A DNA stretch of 64,000 nt from an uncultured Aquimonas sp. Lineage in GTDB: Bacteria > Pseudomonadota > Gammaproteobacteria > Xanthomonadales > Xanthomonadaceae. The notes under the pieces are model-generated. The model saw nothing but the letters and a program-made list of their open reading frames with translations. It did not search any database and was not told where the DNA came from. A program made the translations under genes and the position numbers. Positions 1 through 8,335 of the stretch are shown here, in pieces (the first letter of the stretch is position 1; each line of letters opens with the position of its first letter). The stretch lies in NCBI RefSeq assembly GCF_937888285.1, contig NZ_CALART010000002.1, positions 11,992 through 75,991 of the forward strand, read 5' to 3'.

Positions 1-473
1 GGGGGCGGCGGCACGTGCACCACCAGGGTGCCGGCGGCGAGGTCGCCCAGGCGCCGGCTGCGGCTGTCCAGCAGGGTGCTGACCACGCCAACGGCGTAGG
101 CGAAGGGCAGCATGTCGAAGGTGCGCAGCAGGTTGCGGGTAGCGGAGGCGACCCAGCCCACCGGCGTGCCGTCGGCGTGGACCACGCGCAGGCCCATTGC
201 CTTCTTGCCCGGCGTCTGGCCGTGCCAGAACAGCTCGAACAGCACGGGATAGAGCCACAGCAGGGCGAACATGCCGACCATGTAGACGCCCTGTCCGGCC
301 TTACCGATGAAGGCGAGCCCGATCGCAAGTACCCAAAGCACGACGATGCGGATGAAGAGGTCGAGCAGCCAGGCGACCGCGCGTGGCGCCATGCCGGCGG
401 GCAGCAGGTAGAGGCGGATGCCTTCGGGGGTTTCGACTTCGACGCGGGTATCGAGCAGGGTGGCTGCGCTCAT
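1..473 (-). CDS. RDD family membrane protein (3' end beyond window)
   Basis: Reading leftward from an ATG at 473, 157 codons are open to the window edge with no stop, so the C-terminus is missing. The protein has two hydrophobic segments, about residues 30-52 and 58-78. Between and after them lie the RDD-domain landmarks: an Arg/Asp pair around the first helix (APRAVAWLLDLFIR) and the loop GQTPGKKAMGLRVV. RDD proteins are small integral membrane proteins of mostly unknown role, some linked to transport or pH/salt homeostasis. The family call is secure from the motif; function is not. The 241 bases between this start and the next gene show no other gene. Confidence 0.82.
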   Translation of the reverse strand, partial: MSAATLLDTRVEVETPEGIRLYLLPAGMAPRAVAWLLDLFIRIVVLWVLAIGLAFIGKAGQGVYMVGMFALLWLYPVLFELFWHGQTPGKKAMGLRVVHADGTPVGWVASATRNLLRTFDMLPFAYAVGVVSTLLDSRSRRLGDLAAGTLVVHVPPP

Positions 474-714
474 GCAGGCGGCCACCGGCGATCGGTCAGG
501 CGGCCCCGTACGGCCGGCAAGCAGTTCATCGACACCCCAAAGTTTCCCCGCAAGAAGTCATGCCGCCAGGCCCGGAACGTGAGCACACGGCGTGCGGGCA
601 CTGTAGCCAGCAAGCCCGCAAAAGCAAGCCCCGCCGCGCAGGACCCTCAGGGTCACTGCAGCCGGCGGGGCCGGGCAGGGCGTGGCGCCGAAGCGGGCGC
701 GCGCGGGTTGCGGA

Positions 715-1149
715 CTACAGCAGGCGCGCCCGGCGATTGCTCACGCGCACGTAGCTGCCCTCGCGGATGCCGTCCAGATCGGGCTGATTGACGATGATGC
801 GGCGGCCGTCATCCATCAGCACGTACAGCTCGTAGCGGGCGGCCGAAGCGCGGTCCTTCTCCAGTTCGTTGCCGACCACGCCGCCAGCGATGGCGCCAGC
901 GACCGTGGCCGCGGTGCGGCCGGAGCCACCGCCGACCTGGTTGCCAAGCACGCCGCCGACGATGCCGCCGAGCACGGCGCCGCCGCCGCTGGACTGGCGC
1001 TCGCCGTAGACACGATCGATGCGCTCGACGCGGCCGCAGTCGTAGCAGCGGGCATAGCCGTCGTTCGGGCCGTAGCCGCGGTAGGAGGGGCTGGCGCAGG
1101 CTGCCAGCAGCAGGATCAGCGCGGTGGAGAACAGCAGACGAATATTCAT
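715..1149 (-). CDS. Glycine-zipper 2TM-domain lipoprotein
   Basis: A 144-residue envelope lipoprotein. It begins with a lipoprotein signal peptide ending in the lipobox LAAC (Cys18), so it should be acylated and anchored in the outer membrane. Residues about 53-95 carry two Gly-rich helices (GGGAVLGGIVGGVLGNQVGG and AGAIAGGVVGNE), the glycine-zipper 2TM pattern of the SlyB/Rickettsia 17-kDa antigen family. The C-terminal 40 residues look like a small soluble domain (YELYVLMDDGRRIIV...). The start at 1149 is preferred over an upstream in-frame one because it opens directly on the signal peptide. Family role is envelope integrity; no specific function can be assigned. Confidence 0.82.
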   Translation of the reverse strand: MNIRLLFSTALILLLAACASPSYRGYGPNDGYARCYDCGRVERIDRVYGERQSSGGGAVLGGIVGGVLGNQVGGGSGRTAATVAGAIAGGVVGNELEKDRASAARYELYVLMDDGRRIIVNQPDLDGIREGSYVRVSNRRARLL

Positions 1150-1343
1150 GGCAGACCTCGCACATCCGGGAATGGGTCGACCCTTCACTGGGGTCGTGGG
1201 TTCGAAGGTGCCTCTACCAGTCTGAACGCGGGCGGAGCCAGTCAGCCCGCGGTTCAGCGCGCGTGTGGGCCTGTCCAGTGCATGTGAAGATGCCTCGCGT
1301 CGCTCGATGTACCCGGAGCCAAGGCAGAGTGGAAGCCGGGCAA

Positions 1344-1754
1344 CTAGCCGCGACCGAAGTCGCGATGACAGCTGTCGCAGCTGTTGTGCACGGCGGTCAG
1401 CGCGTTCTTGCGTTCTCCGCAGCTCGCTTCGGCGGGCAGGGCGAGCGCGGCGTCAAGGCGGTCGCGCATCTGCTGGGCGTGCCGCCCGAATAGCTCGGGC
1501 TCGAAGCCCTGCGCGGCGAACAGGGGTTCGACGTCGTCGGCCATGCCGCGCATCACCAGCAGCTGGCGCGTCCCTTCCGACTCGCCGCAACCGCCTTCGA
1601 CCACGCGTCTCGCCTCGCCCAGCTGGTACTTGAGCGTCACCATCGCCGCGGCGTGCGGGCGCGCGCCCTTCCTGATGTTGCCAAGGTTGAGGAAGGTGGC
1701 GGTGAGCATTGCGCCGGCGAGCAGGCCGACAATGAGCGACAGCAGGATCTTCAT
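1344..1754 (-). CDS. Cytochrome c'-like (class II c-type) protein
   Basis: A 136-residue exported protein. The start at 1754 opens on a hydrophobic segment (MKILLSLIVGLLAGAMLTATF) that is either a signal peptide or a membrane anchor. The only heme motif, CDSCH, is at residues 126-130, six residues from the C-terminus. That position is the mark of class II cytochromes (cytochrome c'/c-556), where heme sits at the end of a four-helix bundle. The intervening sequence is helix-rich (VTLKYQLGEARRVVE, HAQQMRDRLDAAL). Family members bind NO or transfer electrons in the periplasm. Two extra cysteines (in GGCGES and ASCGER) could form a disulfide. The gene stands alone. Confidence 0.72.
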   Translation of the reverse strand: MKILLSLIVGLLAGAMLTATFLNLGNIRKGARPHAAAMVTLKYQLGEARRVVEGGCGESEGTRQLLVMRGMADDVEPLFAAQGFEPELFGRHAQQMRDRLDAALALPAEASCGERKNALTAVHNSCDSCHRDFGRG

Positions 1755-1854
1755 GGGGCAGGCGTCGTTCTCGAGGGCGCGCAGGATAGCGGAGGCGGCG
1801 CAGTCTGCCGGTGAGGAGGTCAAGCGGCCTGTGGGGCCGGCCTGGTCCCGTGGG

Positions 1855-2481
1855 TCAGGCCGCTGGGGTCAACGTCTCCGCAAGGCCCAAGGGGCGGCCT
1901 TCGTTGTCCTCGATGAAGGCCAGCCACTCTTCGCGGCCATCTGCATGCCGGTGCACACAATGCGGCGCGCTCAGCGGCGTGGCGCCTCGCGCAAGCAGCG
2001 CGTCGTAGTGCGCGTGCAGCCGCTCGACGCGAAAGTAGAGCAAGGATTCGCCGCTGCTGGGCGTCTGGCTGAGCATCAGCCGCACGCCGCCACAGTCGAA
2101 GAAGGCCAGGGTGCCGAAGGTGAACAGGTGCGACAGACCGAGCACATCGCGATACCAGAGCTCGGCGGCGCGAATGTCGGTCACGCCGCGGGCAATCTGT
2201 GCCAGGGCGCCAAAGCCTGACTTGGTCATGTCGAAAGATCCCATCGAAGTTGTGGCCTGCGCCCCCCCGCGCCGCACGCCGCGCCACAGCCGGAGCTGAT
2301 GGCGGTCGCGCAGTGCAAGCTTCTGCAGCGCGTTGCTGACATGGAACTTCACCGCGTCGATACCCACGCCGAGGCGGCGGGCGATGGCTGGATTGCTGAG
2401 ACCATGGCGCACGCCGTCGACCACGCGCCATTCGGCCGGAGTGAGCAGGTCTGGATGGAGGGGACGTCCACGCCTTCGCAT
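1855..2481 (-). CDS. LuxR-type HTH fused to a glyoxalase/VOC domain
   Basis: A 208-residue protein with two parts. Residues about 12-68 (LTPAEWRVVDGVRHGLSNPAIARRL...) form a LuxR/GerE helix-turn-helix. Residues about 90-206 form a vicinal-oxygen-chelate fold of the glyoxalase/bleomycin-resistance type (RAAELWYRDVLGLSHLF, GEEWLAFIEDNEGRPL-like ending). A fused sensor-regulator is plausible, with the VOC part binding a small ligand, but this is inference. The ATG at 2481 is used; an in-frame GTG at 2523 would add 14 residues and cannot be excluded. An internal Met just before the VOC domain could also initiate a separate VOC-only product. No partner gene is adjacent. Confidence 0.7.
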   Translation of the reverse strand: MRRRGRPLHPDLLTPAEWRVVDGVRHGLSNPAIARRLGVGIDAVKFHVSNALQKLALRDRHQLRLWRGVRRGGAQATTSMGSFDMTKSGFGALAQIARGVTDIRAAELWYRDVLGLSHLFTFGTLAFFDCGGVRLMLSQTPSSGESLLYFRVERLHAHYDALLARGATPLSAPHCVHRHADGREEWLAFIEDNEGRPLGLAETLTPAA

Positions 2482-2700
2482 AACTTCCGGGTCTCCCGCA
2501 GCGCCTTGAGCATTCCGGGTCACGCCCCCGTCAGCGACCGAAGGGCAATCGCCGTCGTGTTCCGCAACATAGCGCGAAGCACCCGCGAATTTCCCTACCC
2601 GGCGCCGTCCGGACGGTCCATGCGGCTGTCACCGGCAGCGCCCTCGCACTACACTCCCGCGCCGCCCTGAATCGGGCACCGGAACCCCCAGCCCCTGCAC

Positions 2701-3507
2701 ATGAACACCAGCGCCGAACGCAGCCGCTTCTCCGGCATCGATCGCCTGTACGGCGCGGGCAGCGTGGAGCGACTGGCGCGTGCGCACGTCTGCATCGTCG
2801 GCGTCGGCGGAGTGGGCTCGTGGGCGGCCGAGGCGCTGGCGCGCAGCGGGGTGGGCCGGCTCACCCTGATCGATGCCGACGACATCTGCCTCAGCAACGT
2901 CAACCGCCAGCTGCATGCGCTCGACGGCGAGTTCGGCAGGCTGAAGGTCGAGGTGCTGGCCGAGCGTCTGCAGCGGATCAATCCGGACATCCAAGTGGAA
3001 CCCGTTGCCCGCTTCCTGACGCCGTCGACGCTGGATCCGCTGCTGCTGCAGGGCTACGACGCGGTGCTCGACGCCTGCGACGCGTTCCGGGTGAAAGTGG
3101 AGATGATCGCCTTCTGCCGGCGCCGCAAGATTCCGATCGTGGTCAGCGGCTCGGCGGGCGGGCGTGCCGATCCGACCCTGATCGAAGTGCGCGATCTCTC
3201 GCGCACCGAGCACGACGCGCTGCTTGCGCTGGTGCGCAAGAAGCTGCGCGCCGAGTTCAATTTTCCCAAGAACCGAGACCGCTACTTCGGGGTATCGGCG
3301 GTGTTCTCGCGCGAGAACGTGCGCTACCCACAGGCCGACGGCAGCGTCTGCGGACTGCGCCCCGAGGGTGGCGACAGCCTGGGGCTCGACTGCGGCGGCG
3401 GTGGGCTGGGTGCGGCCACCCATGTCACCGCGAGCTTTGCGTTCGCGGCGGTGGGCAAGCTGCTGGAGAAGCTGCTGCAAAGGTCCACCGGCACGACGCG
3501 CGCTTGA
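2701..3507 (+). CDS. tcdA: tRNA threonylcarbamoyladenosine dehydratase
   Basis: A 268-residue cytoplasmic enzyme of the E1/MoeB/ThiF superfamily, the same length as E. coli TcdA (CsdL/YgdL). It cyclises t6A37 to ct6A in ANN-decoding tRNAs using ATP. The N-terminal nucleotide-binding loop GVGGVGSWAAEALARSG (about 36-52) and the following LIDADDICLSNVNRQLHAL match the TcdA subgroup closely. The C-terminal region (CGLRPEGGDSLGLDCGGGGLG) is also typical. The gene starts with ATG 177 bases from the divergent HTH-VOC gene and has no obvious operon partner. Confidence 0.93.
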   Translation: MNTSAERSRFSGIDRLYGAGSVERLARAHVCIVGVGGVGSWAAEALARSGVGRLTLIDADDICLSNVNRQLHALDGEFGRLKVEVLAERLQRINPDIQVEPVARFLTPSTLDPLLLQGYDAVLDACDAFRVKVEMIAFCRRRKIPIVVSGSAGGRADPTLIEVRDLSRTEHDALLALVRKKLRAEFNFPKNRDRYFGVSAVFSRENVRYPQADGSVCGLRPEGGDSLGLDCGGGGLGAATHVTASFAFAAVGKLLEKLLQRSTGTTRA

Positions 3508-3646
3508 TCAAAACGGCTGCGGATTTGCGAATGAGCAAGGCAGGCCGGCGCGTCGACGATGTCGCCGAGCCGTGTCCGCGCCGGAGCGCGTGCTACCGAG
3601 GTCGCTGCGGTTCCGGTGTGTCCCTTGAGTTCAATGGAGAGTACCC

Positions 3647-3868
3647 ATGATTCGCAATTCCCTGCTCACCGCTGCTCTGGTCGGCCTCGTTGCCTTCGCC
3701 TCGGCCGCCCCGACCACTGCCCACGCCTACATCGGCACGGGTGACACCACGACGATCTGCATGCCTTTCAGCCCGGGCTGGATGCAGTGCACGGAGTACG
3801 GCGAGAACTTTGAAGTCATCCGCCAGTACATGATTCGCGACAGCTCTGGCGTCGGCTACATCTTCTGA
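3647..3868 (+). CDS. Small secreted protein of unknown function
   Basis: A 73-residue protein preceded by a purine-rich Shine-Dalgarno (ATGGAGAGTACCC then ATG). Residues 1-26 form a Sec signal peptide ending in an AHA cleavage site, leaving a mature peptide of about 47 residues. The mature part has two cysteines (ICMPF and QCTEY) that could form one disulfide in the periplasm, several aromatic residues, and ends in GYIF. I do not recognise a family. Good codon usage, a ribosome site and a clean signal peptide argue it is real. Confidence 0.65.
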   Translation: MIRNSLLTAALVGLVAFASAAPTTAHAYIGTGDTTTICMPFSPGWMQCTEYGENFEVIRQYMIRDSSGVGYIF

Positions 3869-3925
3869 TCGGGTTCCATGCCACCGCGGCGCGCTGAGGC
3901 ATGAGGCGCTGCGAATCGGGGCAGC

Positions 3926-3956
3926 GGCGAGGCTGGATCACGGGTCCAGCCTCGCC
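3926..3956. terminator. GC-rich stem-loop between convergent genes
   Basis: Arms of 12 bases (3926-3937 and 3945-3956) are perfectly complementary around a 7-base loop. The hairpin lies between the plus-strand small secreted gene and the minus-strand gluconokinase gene, where a bidirectional terminator is expected. There is no U-tract on either side, so termination is inferred from position and stem strength only. Confidence 0.45.
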
Positions 3957-4045
3957 CTGCGCTGGTATCGCTCCGCCATCATGCGGTGCGGAGTTCTCGG
4001 AACAGGATCGATTGCCGGGTTTGCACGGTTCACCGTCGGCCTCGC

Positions 4046-4549
4046 TCAGGCGCTGATGTCGATCAAGGCCTGCAGCAGCAGCTCGCGCGGTGCCATACGT
4101 GCATCCAGACGGCTGACGTCGGTTTCACCCAGCGGCCATTCCAGGGTCTCGAACTGGCTGTCGACCAGGCTGGCCGGCATGAAGTGGCCGCTGCGCTGCT
4201 GCAGGCGTTGGCGCGCGCCGTCGGGGTTGATCTCCAGCAGAAGGAAGCGTGTCTGCCAGCCCAATGCGCGCAGCCGCGCGCGATGCGCGCGGCGCAGCGC
4301 GCTACAGGCCAGCACGCAGTCGCTGCCGCGCGCGCGCAGGGCGCTGCAGATCGAGGCCAGCCAGGGTTCGCGCATGGCGTCGGTCAGGGGCTGCCCGGCC
4401 GCCATCTGCGCCCGGTTCGCTTCGTTGTGGAAGTCGTCCGCTTCCAGCATCGGCCAGCCGAGTCGCTTCGACAGGGCCTGCGCCAGCGTGCTCTTGCCGC
4501 AGCCGCTGACGCCCATGCAGACGACCAGACGGGGTGCGCTCGTGCTCAT
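4046..4549 (-). CDS. gntK: Gluconokinase
   Basis: A 167-residue cytoplasmic kinase converting gluconate to 6-phosphogluconate with ATP, feeding the Entner-Doudoroff or pentose phosphate pathway. The P-loop GVSGCGKST is at residues 13-21. It is followed by the GntK landmarks EADDFHNEANRAQMAAGQPLTD and CSALRRAHRARLR, and the length is normal for the family. The ATG overlaps the stop of the GH94 gene by four bases (ATGA), so translation is probably coupled. It is the last gene of the glk operon. Its pairing with the phosphorylase is the main clue that the operon handles an aldonic acid such as cellobionate. Confidence 0.92.
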   Translation of the reverse strand: MSTSAPRLVVCMGVSGCGKSTLAQALSKRLGWPMLEADDFHNEANRAQMAAGQPLTDAMREPWLASICSALRARGSDCVLACSALRRAHRARLRALGWQTRFLLLEINPDGARQRLQQRSGHFMPASLVDSQFETLEWPLGETDVSRLDARMAPRELLLQALIDISA

Positions 4550-6918
4550 GGACTCGGCACCCGCACCTCGATGCGATAGCGCTGACCCGGCAGCAGTCCG
4601 CGCAGGCGAGGCTCGGGCTGCAGCACCCCACCGACGCAGAGCTGCAGCGGGCCCGCATGCCGCAGGTACTCGATGTCGAGCACGCTGCCGCGGATGCGTC
4701 GGGTGATCCGCGCCTGCTGCCAGGCGCGTGGCAGCTGCGGGTCAAAACGCAGGCCCTCGCGCTCGCCATGCAGGCCGAACAATCCTTGCAGCAGGGCGCG
4801 CAGCAGCCAGGCGACGGCGCCGGAGTTCGGCAGCTGGCTGCTGCGGCCGGCGGTCTCCGGATACAGCCGATGCGCGCCGCGGTAGTAGTTGGGAATGAAG
4901 CTCGGCAGCTGGCCGCGCGCCAGCGCTGCTTCCGAATCCGCGCAGGGCAGCAGCTGGCGCAGCAGTGCATATGCGCGCTCGCCTTCGCCCACGGCGTACA
5001 GCCCGTTGATGTGGAAGGCGACGGCGTGGCTGTAGACCGAGCCGTTCTCGGCCGAGCCCGGGAATTTCTGGGTGACGCGCCCGATGTCCTCGTGCAGGCG
5101 GGTGAAGGGCGGATCACACAGTGTCAGCCCCGAAGGCGTCTGCAGATGGGTGTCGACCGCATGCAGCAGGCGTCGCTGCTGGTCGGTCGTGGCCAGGCCG
5201 GCGAGCAGGGCCCAGGCCTGCGGATTCAGGAAGATCCGACCCTCTTCATCGGCCTGCACGCCGAAGCGGCGGCCGTGGTCGGTGATGCCGCGGGCGAACC
5301 AGTCGCCGTCCCACAGCCAGGTCTGCACGGCCTCGGCCAGCCTGTCAGCCTCGGTGCGCAGGTGCGCCGCAGGGTTGGCATCGAGCAGATCCGCGGCCTC
5401 ATCGCAGACCTGCGCCCACACCCGCAGCGCATGCACCAGCGCAATGGAAAGCCAGCCGGACACGCCGCGCCCGAGATGACCCGCCATGTTCATCGGGTCG
5501 CACCAGTCGCCGTGGCCGATCAGGCTCAAGCCGCGACCGTCGCGCCGCTGCAGCAGCCAGCGCAGGGCCTGCTCGACGCGATGGGCAACGTCCAGCTCGC
5601 GGCCATGGCGGTCGCGCACGACGCTCCGCAGGAAGGTGTAGTCCCCTGATTCCTGCAGCCACACAGCGAGACAGATCGGCAGCCAGAGCGCGTGGTCGGT
5701 GTGCGGAATCTGGTTGATGTACTTGAGCTCGGCCTCGGGGTGCAGGAGCACGCCGTCGGGCAGGCCGAAGTCCTCCTCCTGCTGTTCCAGCACGCGCAGG
5801 AAGTGGCTGCGGGCGAAATCCGGCTGCAGCAGGCTCAGGCCCATTGCGTCCTGCAGATAGTTTCGGGTCTGCGGGTCGGTGCAGAAACGGTTGGCCTCGC
5901 CGAGGTAGAGCGCCTGCCGGCACAGCCAGGGCTGCACGAAGCCATCGAGCGCTGCGTCTGGCGTCGCCAGCCGCAAGGCCTCGCGGGCCGGCGCCAGCGC
6001 CGCGGCGCGTTCGGCGAGCGCGCGCTCGAAACCATGGCCTGCGAGGTAGCGCTGACGCAGGGCGCGGATTTCGGCCTCGTCGTGCGCCGGGCCGAAGGCG
6101 AAGCGCAGGGTCTGCGTGGCGCCGGCCGCCAGCGCGATGCGGTACTGCAGGCAGGCCGCGGGCACCTCATAGTGCGCTTCGCCGCCCGCGAGCCGGTGGG
6201 AAAGCAGGGCCTCCGGCGCGTGCAGGCCGCCTTCGCCCTCGAACGCGGCTTGCCGGCATTCCCAGCTGTCCGGCGGGCTGTCGTGCAAGAGCACGGTATG
6301 GTCTTTCAGGCGCGCGATCCGCGGCCAGTCCTCGCGCTTCTGGTAGCCGCTGATGCAGCGCGCGACGATGCCGCCCAGCTCGGGCGAGTAGCGCGCCGAC
6401 TGGTTCATCCAGCTCATGTAGCCGAGCGGAAAGTAGAGACAGACGCGCAGGCGTCTGGGCTGAGCACCGCGGTTGTCGATCCGCAGCGTCCACAGCTCCA
6501 GCGCATCGTCAGGCGGCAGCCCGACCGACCACTGGCAGTCCAGACCGCCGTGCTCGATGTCCCAGTCGACGCCATCGGGGCGGGCGCGGAACACGAAGCG
6601 ATCAGCCGCCGCGCGCACCGGCTCGTGCGGCAGCGAGAACAGCGCGCCGCTGTCTTCATCGACGACGTAGACGAAGCGGCCGGGATGGTGCGCGTACAGC
6701 GGCTGCTCGGGCTGCAGGAAGGTGGTGGCCTCCAGCACCGGCGCGCGCGCGTACTTGCCGGGCTCGGGCTGCATGTGCAGGGCGCTGGCATAGCCGCGGC
6801 AGTTCAGCTGCAGCAGCAGGCTGCGGTTCCACAGGAAGCTGCTGGCGCGCGGCATTCGCTTGGGGCAGTGCAGCTCGACACATGCGTCGGTGCTGCGGAT
6901 CAGGTCGAGGGCGGACAT
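4546..6918 (-). CDS. GH94 phosphorylase, probably cellobionic acid phosphorylase
   Basis: A 790-residue cytoplasmic glycoside hydrolase family 94 protein. An N-terminal beta-sandwich runs to about residue 300, followed by an (alpha/alpha)6 barrel. The motif RNYLQDAMG (352-360) and the segment GDWCDPMN (470-477) correspond to the family's QD and GDWND motifs; Asp474 is at the usual general-acid position. No signal peptide is present, as expected for an enzyme making sugar 1-phosphate inside the cell. Cellobiose phosphorylase would give glucose 1-phosphate plus glucose; cellobionic acid phosphorylase gives glucose 1-phosphate plus gluconate. The overlapping gluconokinase gene favours the latter. 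Substrate is inference; family is firm. Confidence 0.85.
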   Translation of the reverse strand: MSALDLIRSTDACVELHCPKRMPRASSFLWNRSLLLQLNCRGYASALHMQPEPGKYARAPVLEATTFLQPEQPLYAHHPGRFVYVVDEDSGALFSLPHEPVRAAADRFVFRARPDGVDWDIEHGGLDCQWSVGLPPDDALELWTLRIDNRGAQPRRLRVCLYFPLGYMSWMNQSARYSPELGGIVARCISGYQKREDWPRIARLKDHTVLLHDSPPDSWECRQAAFEGEGGLHAPEALLSHRLAGGEAHYEVPAACLQYRIALAAGATQTLRFAFGPAHDEAEIRALRQRYLAGHGFERALAERAAALAPAREALRLATPDAALDGFVQPWLCRQALYLGEANRFCTDPQTRNYLQDAMGLSLLQPDFARSHFLRVLEQQEEDFGLPDGVLLHPEAELKYINQIPHTDHALWLPICLAVWLQESGDYTFLRSVVRDRHGRELDVAHRVEQALRWLLQRRDGRGLSLIGHGDWCDPMNMAGHLGRGVSGWLSIALVHALRVWAQVCDEAADLLDANPAAHLRTEADRLAEAVQTWLWDGDWFARGITDHGRRFGVQADEEGRIFLNPQAWALLAGLATTDQQRRLLHAVDTHLQTPSGLTLCDPPFTRLHEDIGRVTQKFPGSAENGSVYSHAVAFHINGLYAVGEGERAYALLRQLLPCADSEAALARGQLPSFIPNYYRGAHRLYPETAGRSSQLPNSGAVAWLLRALLQGLFGLHGEREGLRFDPQLPRAWQQARITRRIRGSVLDIEYLRHAGPLQLCVGGVLQPEPRLRGLLPGQRYRIEVRVPSP

Positions 6919-6933
6919 GGGCGTGCCGGCGGC

Positions 6934-8325
6934 TTACGGGTTGGCAGCTGCGGCATCGCGGTCCTGCAGCTCCTGCTGGATCTGCTTGAGCCGCGCGCCG
7001 CTCAGCGGGTAGGCGAAGGCGAGAGCAGCGGCGAGCAGGGCGAACACGCCGGGCACCAGGGTTTGCAGCAGCTGGATGCCGGCTTCCGAGGCGCCGCTCT
7101 GGGCCTGGTTGGCGGCATAGCCGATGGCGGCCAGCACCCACAGCAGGGCCGCCGAGCCCAGCGAGCCCCCAAGCTTCTGCGAGAAGGTCGCCGCCGCGAA
7201 GGTCATCGCGGTGGCGCGGCGGCCGTGTCGCCACTCACCGAAGTCGGCGCTGTCGGCGTACATCGACCAGGTCAGCGGCGATTTCGGCCCCAGCGCCAGG
7301 CTGATCAGAATGTTCAGCGCGAAGATCAGCGCGATGTGCTCGGGGCCGACGAACCAGAAGGCGGTCGAGAGTGTCGCCACGATCAGCATCAGCACCGCCA
7401 GCAGGCGTGCCTTGTCGAACAGACGGATCAGCAGCGGCGCCAGCGCGGCGCCCGCGGCATAGGCCAGCATCTGCACGAGCAGATAGTCGGGCAGCAGATC
7501 CGGGCGCTTCAGCCAGTAGGTGAAGTAGTAGTAGGCCGAGCCGGCACGCAGGGTGATCGTCAGCATGATCAGCATGGCGAGGCCAAACAGGATCAGCCAG
7601 GGGCGGTTGCGCAGGAGATCGCGCAGGTCGGTGGCCGGCGAGCTCGTCTGCGCGGGCGGCGGTGCGATGCGCTGCCGCGTGCTGGCGAAGGTCAGCGCGA
7701 AGAGGCCGCAGGCGATCACGCCATACAGGGCCATCGTCAGCGGCCAGCCGCGCTGCGGATCGCCGTTGCCAAGCAGGTCGACGAGCGGCAGGGTGAACTT
7801 GTTGACCAGGGCGCCGCCGCCGAAGGCGAACAGGAAGCGCAGACTGTTCAGCGTCGTGCGCTCTTCGCTGCGCGCGCTCATCACGCCGCTGAGTGCGGAG
7901 TAGGGCGTGCTGAGCACGGTGTAGGCCAGCATCAGCCCGGTGAAGCTCGCGTAGGCCCAGACCAGCTTGCCGTCCTCGTCCAGGTCTGGCGTGCTGAAGG
8001 TGACCACGCCCATCACCGCCAGCGGCAGCGCGCCGACCAGCAGCCAGGGCCGGAACTGCCCCCAGCGCGTGCGCGTGCGGTCGGCGACGGCACCCATCAG
8101 CGGGTCGGTGACGGCATCGAACAGGCGAGTGACGAACAGCAGGGTGCCGGCGGCCGCAGCGCCGAGGCCAAACACGTCGGTGTAGAAGGCCGCCAGAAAG
8201 GAGGCGATGGTCGTCCAGTACAGATTGAAGCCGAGATCGCCGGCGCCGTAGCCGAGGCGCTCGCCCCAGCGCAGGCGGGCCTGTCGATCGGCGGGCGATG
8301 GCGCTGGGCTCACGGGCGTGTCCAT
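6934..8325 (-). CDS. GPH-family sugar:cation symporter (MFS)
   Basis: A 463-residue inner-membrane transporter with about 12 hydrophobic segments. GERLGYGAGDLGFNLYW near the start, DAVTDPLMGAVADRTRTRWGQFRPW and the mid-protein DFGEWRHGRRATA are the signature features of the glycoside-pentoside-hexuronide:cation symporters (MelB type). It likely imports the substrate of the neighbouring phosphorylase, a disaccharide or aldobionate. The ATG at 8325 is chosen because it opens just before the conserved core and lies 10 bases after the stop of the CBM9-like gene. The next gene begins 15 bases downstream. Confidence 0.88.
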   Translation of the reverse strand: MDTPVSPAPSPADRQARLRWGERLGYGAGDLGFNLYWTTIASFLAAFYTDVFGLGAAAAGTLLFVTRLFDAVTDPLMGAVADRTRTRWGQFRPWLLVGALPLAVMGVVTFSTPDLDEDGKLVWAYASFTGLMLAYTVLSTPYSALSGVMSARSEERTTLNSLRFLFAFGGGALVNKFTLPLVDLLGNGDPQRGWPLTMALYGVIACGLFALTFASTRQRIAPPPAQTSSPATDLRDLLRNRPWLILFGLAMLIMLTITLRAGSAYYYFTYWLKRPDLLPDYLLVQMLAYAAGAALAPLLIRLFDKARLLAVLMLIVATLSTAFWFVGPEHIALIFALNILISLALGPKSPLTWSMYADSADFGEWRHGRRATAMTFAAATFSQKLGGSLGSAALLWVLAAIGYAANQAQSGASEAGIQLLQTLVPGVFALLAAALAFAYPLSGARLKQIQQELQDRDAAAANP

Positions 8326-8335
8326 GGCCCGGACG

